From: Chryseobacterium sp. SN22
GTDB lineage: Bacteria; Bacteroidota; Bacteroidia; Flavobacteriales; Weeksellaceae
Assembly: GCF_008329705.1 (NCBI RefSeq)
Contig: NZ_VTSX01000014.1
Coordinates: forward strand, 62,001-126,000
DNA length: 64,000 bases
Direction: 5' to 3'
In this document: in pieces, positions 15,700 through 23,641 of the stretch
Layout of the letters: each line of letters opens with the position of its first letter
Position numbering within the stretch: the stretch's first letter is position 1
Notes under the pieces: generated by a model
What the model was told of the DNA's origin: nothing
Database searches by the model: none
The model's input: only the letters and a program-made list of their open reading frames with translations
Program-made: the position numbers and the translations under genes

Positions 15700-16942
15700 A
15701 TGCCTGTTGCTTTTCCGTTTTAATGAATTCGGCTAAATTTTTTATCGCGGTATCGTGTATCCTTACAAACGTATTCTTTTTGTTCCAGACGTAGCCGGCC
15801 AGCACGGCGCAGATCTTTCTCTTCACATCGGGGTTTTCCGGCTGGTGGAAAAAAAGTTCCTGAAGATTTCCGGTGTACCATTCTTTCACATAAGTTGTAA
15901 AAACATTCACACCGTATAAAATATAATCCGAATATTCTTTCTGCCAGTCGATGGTTTCACCGTTCAGCTGGCGTAAGGCTAGTTTGGCGGCCAGCATTCC
16001 CGATTCCGTAGCAAAAGCCATCCCCGAAGAGAAAACGGGATCCAGGAATTCAGAAGCGTTGCCGGTTAAGGCAAACCCGTCCCCGAATAATTTTTTTACC
16101 GAGCAGGAATAATCTTTCAGGTGCTTCGGCTCAAACAGAAAATCCACATCCCCGAAACGCTTCACATAATAATCCGAAAGGGAAATCGCTTTTCTTAAAG
16201 CTTCTGCCGTATTTCCGTTTTCGGATAATTTATCAATATATTCCGTAGGCCCTACAATGCCGACACTTGTATTTCCGTTGGAGAAAGGGATTACCCAAAG
16301 CCAGACTTCCGTTTCAATAATATCAAATGAAATCAGGGTTCCTTCAGTTCCTTCTTCACGGTTGAGGTCTTTTACATGGGAGAAGATCGCAGAGTGAGGC
16401 GATAGTTTCGATGGCTTTTCAAGATCCAGAAGCCTTGGCAGTACCCTTCCATAGCCGCTGGAATCGATGACGAATTTGGCATGGATCTCTTTTGTCTCGC
16501 CGTTTTTGGTTCTTACGGTCGTTATGGAATCTGTCCCGTTGAATTCGATGCCGGTCACTTCGGTCTCGAATTCCAGATCAATCCCCTTGTTGATCACCTC
16601 CTGAGCCAGGACATTGTCAAAATCGGCTCTCGGAACCTGCCAGGTCCAGTCCCAGCCTTCCCCGAATTTATTACTGAAATCAAAGATGCATACTTCGTTG
16701 CCTCTTAAAAAACGGGCACCCAGCTTTTTCTCAAAGCCCATTTTATCCAGTGCAGGGAATAATCCGGCTTCTTCAAAATGATCCATGACCCGCGGAATAA
16801 GGCTTTCTCCGACCACCAATCTGGGAAACTTCGTTTTTTCAACAACTTTTACGCTGACGTTGTTCTTCTTTAAGTATGAAGAAGATACGCACCCGGAAGG
16901 CCCGGCGCCGATTACAAGAACGTCAACAAATTCTTTGCTCAT
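15698..16942 (-). CDS. FAD-dependent oxidoreductase, halogenase-like
   Basis: 414 residues: Rossmann FAD motif 'GAGPSGCVSS' (12-21), 'VGESLIPRVMDHFEEAG' (44-60), Lys pair at 72-73 and 'DPVFSSGMAFA' near the C-terminal third. It carries 'WLWVIP' at 214-219, matching the WxWxIP motif of flavin-dependent halogenases. Related hydroxylases and reductases have similar sequences, so it may halogenate or hydroxylate the aryl ring. Some flexirubins are chlorinated, which makes this the obvious candidate tailoring enzyme. Divergently transcribed from the ammonia-lyase gene. Confidence 0.75.
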   Translation of the reverse strand: MSKEFVDVLVIGAGPSGCVSSSYLKKNNVSVKVVEKTKFPRLVVGESLIPRVMDHFEEAGLFPALDKMGFEKKLGARFLRGNEVCIFDFSNKFGEGWDWTWQVPRADFDNVLAQEVINKGIDLEFETEVTGIEFNGTDSITTVRTKNGETKEIHAKFVIDSSGYGRVLPRLLDLEKPSKLSPHSAIFSHVKDLNREEGTEGTLISFDIIETEVWLWVIPFSNGNTSVGIVGPTEYIDKLSENGNTAEALRKAISLSDYYVKRFGDVDFLFEPKHLKDYSCSVKKLFGDGFALTGNASEFLDPVFSSGMAFATESGMLAAKLALRQLNGETIDWQKEYSDYILYGVNVFTTYVKEWYTGNLQELFFHQPENPDVKRKICAVLAGYVWNKKNTFVRIHDTAIKNLAEFIKTEKQQA

Positions 16943-16971
16943 CTTTGATTTTTTATTTTAATAATAACTTC

Positions 16972-16979
16972 TATCTTTG
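16972..16979 (+). promoter_or_regulatory. -7 box upstream of the ammonia-lyase gene
   Basis: TATCTTTG matches TAnnTTTG and lies about 60 bases before the ATG in the gap between divergent genes. No good -33 TTG was found. Confidence 0.4.
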
Positions 16980-17041
16980 CCGCAAAATTAATGACAATTA
17001 ATTAATAATTACAAAATTATCTTATTATTACTTTTTAATTA

Positions 17042-18562
17042 ATGAAAATAAATAACTTTTTAACACTGAGCGACTTTAAAAAGGTCATCATGGAGAATGA
17101 AAAAATAGAACTGGATGAAATGCTTCTTGCCCGGGTGGATGAAAGTTTCAGTTTTCTGAAAGAATTTTCAAAAAATAAAGTAATATATGGAGTCAATACG
17201 GGCTTCGGACCGATGGCCCAGTTTAAAATCAGTGACGAAGATACCCATCAGCTTCAGTATAACCTGATCCGGAGCCATTCTTCCGGGATGGGAAATCCGC
17301 TTCCTGCTGATGAGGCAAAAGCATGTATGCTGGCAAGACTAAATACATTGTCCCTTGGTAAATCAGGAGTTCATCAGTCAGTTGTAAATTTACTTAAAGA
17401 ATTAATAAACAGGGATATTACACCATTGATCTTTGAACACGGAGGCGTAGGCGCAAGCGGTGACTTGGTACAGCTCGCACACCTGGCTTTGGTCCTGATC
17501 GGTGAAGGGGAAGTTTTTTACAAGGGAGAAAGAAAAGCGACGAAAGAAATATTTGAAGCGGAAGGTTTGGAACCGATCCAGGTAGAAATCCGGGAAGGAC
17601 TGGCCCTGATGAACGGAACTTCCGTGATGTCGGGAATTGGGGTGGTTAACGCACATAAAGCAAATCAGCTAACTGATATTTCTTTAAAATTATCCTGTGC
17701 GATTAATGAAATCGTCCAGGCTTATGACGATCACTTATCAGAAGTGCTGAACGGAACCAAGCTTCATGCCGGCCAGCAGAAAGTGGCCGCAAAAATGCGT
17801 GCCCATTTGTCCGACAGCCAGCTGATCCGGAAAAGAGCCGACCATTTATATACCCATTTTGAAGAACAGGAAAAAGTGTTCAAAGAGAAAGTTCAGGAAT
17901 ATTACTCTTTGCGGTGTGTGCCTCAGATTCTTGGTCCTGTTCTGGATACTTTAGAATATACCGAAACCGTACTGGAAAATGAGATCAATTCAGCCAACGA
18001 TAATCCGATCATCAATGTGGAGGACCAGCATGTTTACCACGGCGGAAATTTCCACGGCGATTACATTTCGCTGGAAATGGACAAGCTGAAAATCGTGGTG
18101 ACCAAACTGACGATGCTCGCAGAAAGGCAGTTGAATTATCTTTTAAATTCTAAAATCAATGAGATCTTACCTCCGTTTGTGAATCTGGGGAAATTGGGAT
18201 TTAATTTCGGAATGCAGGGCGTGCAGTTTACGGCTACTTCCACAACGGCAGAAAGCCAGATGCTTTCCAATCCGATGTATGTTCACAGCATCCCGAATAA
18301 CAATGACAATCAGGATATTGTAAGTATGGGAACCAATGCTGCCGTGATCTGCAGAAAAGTTATTGAAAACGCTTTCGAAGTGCTGACGATTGAAGCGATC
18401 ACTATTGTTCAGGCTATCGAATATCTTGGCTTTCAGGATCAAATATCATCGGCAACAAAAGAGCTGTATGACGAAATAAGAAAGATCATTCCCGCGTTTT
18501 CCAAGGATATGGTCATGTATCCGTACCTGGAAGAGGTGAAAAATTATCTGAAGAGCCTGTAA
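17042..18562 (+). CDS. Aromatic amino acid ammonia-lyase, probably tyrosine ammonia-lyase
   Basis: 506-residue MIO-type lyase. The MIO-forming Ala138-Ser139-Gly140 lies in 'GVGASGDLVQLAH'; the catalytic Tyr49 is in 'VIYGVNTGFGPM'. The substrate-selectivity region is 'IRSHSSGMG' with His79, as in tyrosine- or histidine-selective members. Location inside a flexirubin locus and the lack of hut genes nearby favour tyrosine to 4-coumarate; a homologous Flavobacterium johnsoniae enzyme is a known tyrosine ammonia-lyase. This step makes the aromatic starter of the polyene. It begins a plus-strand run with fabG, a ketosynthase and an ACP. Confidence 0.88.
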   Translation: MKINNFLTLSDFKKVIMENEKIELDEMLLARVDESFSFLKEFSKNKVIYGVNTGFGPMAQFKISDEDTHQLQYNLIRSHSSGMGNPLPADEAKACMLARLNTLSLGKSGVHQSVVNLLKELINRDITPLIFEHGGVGASGDLVQLAHLALVLIGEGEVFYKGERKATKEIFEAEGLEPIQVEIREGLALMNGTSVMSGIGVVNAHKANQLTDISLKLSCAINEIVQAYDDHLSEVLNGTKLHAGQQKVAAKMRAHLSDSQLIRKRADHLYTHFEEQEKVFKEKVQEYYSLRCVPQILGPVLDTLEYTETVLENEINSANDNPIINVEDQHVYHGGNFHGDYISLEMDKLKIVVTKLTMLAERQLNYLLNSKINEILPPFVNLGKLGFNFGMQGVQFTATSTTAESQMLSNPMYVHSIPNNNDNQDIVSMGTNAAVICRKVIENAFEVLTIEAITIVQAIEYLGFQDQISSATKELYDEIRKIIPAFSKDMVMYPYLEEVKNYLKSL

Positions 18563-18628
18563 CTTCCGGCTTATAATAGTTGTCATAAAAGAATATATAT
18601 TAAAAACTAAAACTTACATACGCAACAC

Positions 18629-19360
18629 ATGAAATGTGCAATCATCACAGGCGGCTCCAGGGGAATCGGAAGAGCGATCTGTATCAAACTGGCAGAAGAG
18701 AAAAATTACCATCTGCTGATTAATTATACCTCCAACGAAACGGCGGCAAAAGAAACGCTGGCCAAAGTTGAAGAACTGGGCGCTACGGGAGAGATCCTGA
18801 AATTCGATGTCGGTAATGCCGAAGAAACACAGCAGGTTTTAAACCAATGGCAGGACAACAATCCGAAAGCAATCGTTGAGGTAATTGTAAACAATGCAGG
18901 AATTACCAGGGACGGACTTTTCATGTGGATGCCGAGTGAAGACTGGAATGCAGTGATTAACACAAGCTTAAATGGTTTTTTTAATGTAACGAATTTCTTC
19001 ATCCAGAAGCTGTTGCGCAACAAATACGGAAGGATCATCAATATGGTTTCTGTTTCCGGCGTAAAAGGCACGGCCGGGCAGACCAATTATTCTGCTGCCA
19101 AAGGAGCTGTGGTAGGTGCTACAAAAGCATTGGCCCAGGAAGTGGCAAAAAGAAATATCACCGTGAATGCAGTAGCTCCCGGGTTTATCAGAACCGATAT
19201 GACGCAGGAATTCAATGAAGATGAACTGAAAGCCATGATTCCTGCCAACCGGTTCGGGGAAGCGGAAGAAGTGGCGGATCTGGTGGCCTTTTTAGCTTCG
19301 AAAAAATCATCATATATTACAGGTGAAGTCATTAATATTAACGGAGGAATCTACTCGTAA
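18629..19360 (+). CDS. fabG: 3-oxoacyl-ACP reductase (FabG-like)
   Basis: 243-residue short-chain dehydrogenase: NADPH-binding 'GGSRGIG' (8-14), 'NNAG' (88-91), and the catalytic Ser141, Tyr154, Lys158 set ('NYSAAK'). The C-terminal 'YITGEVININGG' is typical of FabG. In this cluster it should reduce beta-keto groups during polyene extension, the counterpart of ApeQ in aryl polyene loci. A second, housekeeping fabG is expected elsewhere in the genome. Confidence 0.9.
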   Translation: MKCAIITGGSRGIGRAICIKLAEEKNYHLLINYTSNETAAKETLAKVEELGATGEILKFDVGNAEETQQVLNQWQDNNPKAIVEVIVNNAGITRDGLFMWMPSEDWNAVINTSLNGFFNVTNFFIQKLLRNKYGRIINMVSVSGVKGTAGQTNYSAAKGAVVGATKALAQEVAKRNITVNAVAPGFIRTDMTQEFNEDELKAMIPANRFGEAEEVADLVAFLASKKSSYITGEVININGGIYS

Positions 19361-19365
19361 ATTAA

Positions 19366-19454
19366 ATGTAACAATATACCAGTGTACCAATATACCAATG
19401 AATACGGATTGATAAGAATTGTTACATTGCTAGATTGATACATTGTTAAATTTA
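19366..19454. repeat. Periodic ATTGTTAC-type spacer repeat, copy 1
   Basis: The spacer is built of short, roughly 9-base units related to TACATTGTT and its complement, with an inverted pair GTAACAAT (19368-19375) / ATTGTTAC (19418-19425). Similar spacers lie at 20943-21000, 33001-33071 and 33346-33421, all inside this pigment locus. Confidence 0.55.
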
Positions 19455-19459
19455 ACAAC

Positions 19460-20680
19460 ATGGAAAACAGGGTTGTCATTACCGGAATGGGAATTTATTC
19501 CTGCATCGGAACTTCTTTGGAAGAGGTGAAGGAATCTTTATTTCAGGGAAAATCCGGTATCTTTTTAGTGGACGAAAGAAAAGAGTTCGGTTTCAGGTCG
19601 GGGCTTACAGGCGTTGTCCCCAAGCCGGATCTGAAGAATCTCCTGAACCGCAGGCAGCGGGTGAGCATGGGAGAAGAAAGCGAATATGCTTACATTGCCA
19701 CTCTGGATGCCTTAAAACAGGCAGGGATAGACCAAGAGTTTTTAGATCATAACGAAGTCGGAATTTTATACGGAAACGACAGTGTCTCCAAAGCCGTTGT
19801 AGAATCGATAGACATTGCCAGAGAGAAAAAAGATACGACCCTAATGGGCTCCGGAGCGATTTTTAAATCGATGAACTCTACGGTAACGATGAATCTTTCC
19901 ACGATTTTTAAATTGAGGGGAATCAATCTTACCATCAGTGCGGCATGTGCCAGCGGTTCGCATTCTTTAGGGCTGGCTTTTATGATGATTAAAAATGGCT
20001 TCCAGGATATGATTGTCTGCGGAGGTGCGCAGGAAACCAATAAATATTCGATGGCGAGCTTCGACGGGCTGGGTGTTTTCTCAGTACGGGAAGACGAACC
20101 GACGAAAGCTTCCAGGCCTTTCGATTCCGGAAGGGATGGCCTGATCCCGAGCGGCGGCGGTGCAACGCTGATTGTTGAAAGTCTCGAATCGGCACAGAAA
20201 AGAGGCGCGAATATCCTTGCAGAAATCGTAGGGTACGGTTTTTCTTCAAACGGCGGACATATTTCGACCCCGAATGTCGACGGACCGGCCCTGGCCATGG
20301 GAAGAGCTCTGAAACAGTCGGGCTTGACGGCACAGGATATCCATTATATTAATGCCCACGCAACTTCTACACCGATAGGTGATGCCAATGAAGCAAAAGC
20401 GATTTACGAAATTTTCGGCAGTGAAGTTCCGGTAAGTTCCACAAAATCCATGACCGGGCACGAATGCTGGATGGCAGGTGCAAGTGAAGTTATTTACTCG
20501 ATCCTGATGATGCAAAATGATTTTATCGCCCCGAATATCAATCTGGAACATCCTGATGATGAGGCCCAAAGGATAAATCTGGTAGCTGAAACAAAAAGTC
20601 AAAAAATTGACGTATTTTTGTCGAATTCTTTCGGATTTGGGGGAACCAACTCCGCATTAATCGTAAAAAAATTTAATTAA
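19460..20680 (+). CDS. Beta-ketoacyl-ACP synthase (KAS I/II type)
   Basis: 406 residues with a complete Cys163-His300-His334 triad ('SAACASGSH', 'INAHATSTP', 'SMTGHECW') and the terminal 'SNSFGFGGTNSAL'. An active decarboxylating condensing enzyme, one of three in the locus with a full catalytic set of this type. It may carry out initial condensations or serve the fatty-acyl branch. It is followed after 4 bases by an ACP gene, so the pair are probably partners. Confidence 0.9.
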   Translation: MENRVVITGMGIYSCIGTSLEEVKESLFQGKSGIFLVDERKEFGFRSGLTGVVPKPDLKNLLNRRQRVSMGEESEYAYIATLDALKQAGIDQEFLDHNEVGILYGNDSVSKAVVESIDIAREKKDTTLMGSGAIFKSMNSTVTMNLSTIFKLRGINLTISAACASGSHSLGLAFMMIKNGFQDMIVCGGAQETNKYSMASFDGLGVFSVREDEPTKASRPFDSGRDGLIPSGGGATLIVESLESAQKRGANILAEIVGYGFSSNGGHISTPNVDGPALAMGRALKQSGLTAQDIHYINAHATSTPIGDANEAKAIYEIFGSEVPVSSTKSMTGHECWMAGASEVIYSILMMQNDFIAPNINLEHPDDEAQRINLVAETKSQKIDVFLSNSFGFGGTNSALIVKKFN

Positions 20681-20684
20681 AAAC

Positions 20685-20939
20685 ATGGAAAGGGAGAAAA
20701 TTATCGCGATCGTGAATGATTTTTTAGTGAATGAATTTGAGGTGGACGGTGATGAGATCAGCAACGAAGCCAATTTAAAGACAACGCTCGGGCTGGACAG
20801 CCTGGATTATATTGACATGGTGGTGGTTATCGAATCCAATTTTGGTGTAAAGCTTGGCGAAGCCGACTTTAAAAAGATGGTGACATTCGATGATTTCTAT
20901 ACCACGATTGAAAACAAAATCACAGAAAAAAATAAATAA
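20685..20939 (+). CDS. Acyl carrier protein
   Basis: 84 residues; the phosphopantetheine attachment Ser is in 'TLGLDSLDYIDMV', followed by the usual acidic helix. It differs enough from a housekeeping AcpP to be pathway-specific. It would carry the growing polyene or a starter unit. It lies between its ketosynthase and an LpxL-like acyltransferase. Confidence 0.92.
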   Translation: MEREKIIAIVNDFLVNEFEVDGDEISNEANLKTTLGLDSLDYIDMVVVIESNFGVKLGEADFKKMVTFDDFYTTIENKITEKNK

Positions 20940-20942
20940 TCT

Positions 20943-21000
20943 GATAATGTATCAATGAAACAATTGTTATACCGTTACATTGATATATTGTTACATTATT
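20943..21000. repeat. Periodic ATTGTTAC-type spacer repeat, copy 2
   Basis: A spacer of ATTGTTATAC, GTTACATTG and ATTGTTACATT units, the same sequence style as the other three spacer repeats of this locus. Confidence 0.5.
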
Positions 21001-21012
21001 AAAACTAATGCT

Positions 21013-21897
21013 ATGAACAAATGGAAAGGCAAATCCAGAGGAACCATCCTGGGATACAGGATTTTTGTCTGGTGCATCAGAAATATCGGGATCCGGAGTT
21101 CATATGCCGTCCTGTATTTTGTGGCTTTCTACTATTTCCTGTTCGAAAAAAAAAGCAATATCTATTACCGCTATTATTTCAGCCAGAGACTGAAGTACGG
21201 ATACTGGAAAACAAAACTCTCCTTATTTAAAAATTACTTTACCTTCGGAACAGTTTTAATTGACAAAACCGCTATCTCGGCCGGGCTACGGGATAAGTAT
21301 ACCTATGAATTCGACGGAATAGAAAACCTCAGGAACCTTTTGACTGAAAAAAAAGGAGGAGTTCTCATCAGTGCCCACATCGGAAATTTTGAGATTGCAG
21401 AACATTTCTTTGCCGATATCGATTTCGACTGCCAGATCAATCTGGTGACTACCGATCAGGAAGTTACCGTCATTAAAGAATACCTTGAAAGTATTTCCGT
21501 AAAGGAAAGCAGCATCAAGTTTATTTATGTAAAAGAAGATATGTCGCATATTTTCGAGATCAATGAAGCTTTGTCTAAGAATGAGCTCATCTGCTTTACC
21601 GGCGACCGTTATTTTGAGGGCTCTAAGTTTCTGGAAGGCGAATTGCTCGGAAAAACTGCAAAGTTCCCGGCCGGGCCATTCCTGATTGCTTCGAGGCTGG
21701 GTGTTCCGGTGGTGTACGTTTATGTGATGAAAGAGAAAAATCTCCATTACCATTTATATGCTAGGGTGGCTCAAAACATCAAAAAGCGCGATGCCCAGGG
21801 GCTTCTCAATTCCTATACCCGGAATCTGGAGTCCATGATCAGAAAATATCCTCTTCAATGGTTCAATTATTTTGATTTTTGGGATGATATTGATTAA
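21013..21897 (+). CDS. LpxL/HtrB-like acyltransferase
   Basis: 294 residues from ATG at 21013. A TTG-type or other start at 20980 would fall within the spacer repeat and was not used. It has an N-terminal membrane segment, then the 'SAHIGNFEIAEHF' HxxxxE motif of lysophospholipid/lipid A acyltransferases, and 'FTGDRYFEGSKFLEGELLG' as substrate-binding region. In aryl polyene and flexirubin loci this class transfers acyl chains from ACP. It is a candidate for esterifying the polyene acid to the dialkylresorcinol, or for lipidation. Membrane-associated, facing the cytoplasm. Confidence 0.85.
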   Translation: MNKWKGKSRGTILGYRIFVWCIRNIGIRSSYAVLYFVAFYYFLFEKKSNIYYRYYFSQRLKYGYWKTKLSLFKNYFTFGTVLIDKTAISAGLRDKYTYEFDGIENLRNLLTEKKGGVLISAHIGNFEIAEHFFADIDFDCQINLVTTDQEVTVIKEYLESISVKESSIKFIYVKEDMSHIFEINEALSKNELICFTGDRYFEGSKFLEGELLGKTAKFPAGPFLIASRLGVPVVYVYVMKEKNLHYHLYARVAQNIKKRDAQGLLNSYTRNLESMIRKYPLQWFNYFDFWDDID

Positions 21898-21986
21898 TTT
21901 TCCTAATTTTACCCCAGAATAAAACTAATATTTAACTCAAACATTAAGTGATTGAAAAAGTTAAAATGTAAGTCATAAGTTGCTTT

Positions 21987-21994
21987 TATCTTTG
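21987..21994 (+). promoter_or_regulatory. -7 box upstream of the desaturase-like gene
   Basis: TATCTTTG, matching TAnnTTTG, about 105 bases upstream of the next gene, in a 200-base AT-rich gap. No clear -33 element. Confidence 0.4.
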
Positions 21995-22099
21995 CTAAGT
22001 GTTAACACATTTGCGAACTTAAAAACATTCAGCAGCTAAGAAAAAATCTTTGTGCACTTTGCATTTTAAAATTCAGGATCACTAAACACAGCTTTTCCC

Positions 22100-23641
22100 T
22101 TGAATAAAGAATTCGACATACTGGTAATCGGCAGCGGGTTGGGAGGTCTTGTTTCGGCGCTTGTTCTCGCGAAAGAAGGCCTGAAAGTCTGTGTCCTGGA
22201 GAAGAATAACCAGTATGGCGGCAATCTCCAGACGTTTTCCCGGGACAAGTTGATTTTCGATACCGGTGTCCATTATCTGGGCGGGCTCTCCGAAGGGCAG
22301 AACCTCCATCAGTATTTTTCCTATCTCGGTATTATGGATGATCTGCAGCTTCAGCAGATGGATAGGGCTGGCTATGATAAAATCACTTTTGGGGACAATC
22401 AAACCGAATATCCGCATGCACAGGGCTACGACAATTTTGTGGAACAACTGGTCCGGCATTTTCCTGAAGAACGGGAAAACGTGCAGAATTACTGTAAAGA
22501 AATCCAAAGGGTCTGCAGCCAGTTTCCGAGATATAACCTGGTAGGGAAAGAACAGTATAATGAAGAAATCCTGCATCTTAATACCAGACGGTTTATTGAA
22601 TCCATTACACCGAATAAAACCCTTCAGTCGGTTTTACTGGGCTCGAATTTTCTGTATGCCGGAAATTCTGAAAATGTACCTTTTTACGTACATGCCTTAA
22701 CGGTAAACTCATACATCCAGAGTGCTTATAAATGCATTCAGGGAGGAAGCCAGATTTCAAAACTATTGATTCGGAGGCTTCGTGAACAGGGTGCGAAAGT
22801 TCATAAGCATTCCGAAGTTTCAGAATTTATATTCAATGAAAACCAAACCTTAACTGGTGTAAAAACTTCGGAAGGAAGAGAATACCATGCAAAAAATTTT
22901 ATTTCCAATATAGAAATCCGGTCTGCCATCAGGCTGATCGGAGAGGATCGTCTGAAGAAATCTTTTCTGAACCGGATCAAAAGCTGGGAACCGGTATCCT
23001 CCTGTTTCAGCGTTTACCTGGTACTGAAGCCGCAAACCATTCCGGAATTCAATTATAACATTTACCATTTTTCCAGCGAAGAATCGGTATGGAATGCCTA
23101 CCACTACCAAAAAAATGCCTGGCCGGAAAACTATATGCTGTCCTCAACCCGGTCTAAACACTACCCGGATTTTGCCGAAAGCCTGACGGTTATTTCCTAT
23201 ATGGATTTTGAGGAAGTGGAAACCTGGAAAAATACATTCAATACCGTGGTGGAAGAGCAGGACCGTGGGGAAGCGTATGAAAAATTCAAGCTCGAAAAAG
23301 CGGAAAAGATAATTATTGCCGTGGAAAAGAAAATCCCCGGCCTGAGGCAGTCGATTAAAAGAATATATACATCGTCCCCTTTATCGTACCGGGATTATAT
23401 CGGAAGTTTTAAAGGGAATATGTACGGCTATATGAAAAGTTCGGAAAATCCCCTGAAAACAATGGTTTCCCCGAGAACGAAGATCGATAACCTCTTTCTC
23501 ACGGGCCAGTCGGTGAACATGCACGGGATTTTAGGCTGTACCATCGGTGCTTTCAATACCTGTGCAGAAATCCTGGGTAAAGAAGTGATTGATGAACGGT
23601 TAACCCAACTGATTAATAAAAGCAAAGGTGAAGAAAAATAA
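22100..23641 (+). CDS. Phytoene-desaturase-like FAD oxidoreductase
   Basis: 513 residues starting at TTG. It has an N-terminal dinucleotide-binding motif ('VIGSGLGGLVSALVLAKEG'), 'VLEKNNQYGGNL', 'FDTGVHYLGG', and the CrtI-type end 'LFLTGQSVNMHGILGCTIGA'. The fold is shared by carotenoid desaturases, isomerases and retinol saturases. In this locus it probably acts on the polyene chain or on the dialkylresorcinol side chains; the exact reaction is unknown. It overlaps the next gene by 14 bases. Confidence 0.82.
   Translation: MNKEFDILVIGSGLGGLVSALVLAKEGLKVCVLEKNNQYGGNLQTFSRDKLIFDTGVHYLGGLSEGQNLHQYFSYLGIMDDLQLQQMDRAGYDKITFGDNQTEYPHAQGYDNFVEQLVRHFPEERENVQNYCKEIQRVCSQFPRYNLVGKEQYNEEILHLNTRRFIESITPNKTLQSVLLGSNFLYAGNSENVPFYVHALTVNSYIQSAYKCIQGGSQISKLLIRRLREQGAKVHKHSEVSEFIFNENQTLTGVKTSEGREYHAKNFISNIEIRSAIRLIGEDRLKKSFLNRIKSWEPVSSCFSVYLVLKPQTIPEFNYNIYHFSSEESVWNAYHYQKNAWPENYMLSSTRSKHYPDFAESLTVISYMDFEEVETWKNTFNTVVEEQDRGEAYEKFKLEKAEKIIIAVEKKIPGLRQSIKRIYTSSPLSYRDYIGSFKGNMYGYMKSSENPLKTMVSPRTKIDNLFLTGQSVNMHGILGCTIGAFNTCAEILGKEVIDERLTQLINKSKGEEK

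Noticed and set aside
19747-20298. 183-codon open frame antisense to the ketosynthase
   Set aside because: Lies wholly inside a clear ketosynthase gene and has no recognisable protein features; a GC-frame shadow.
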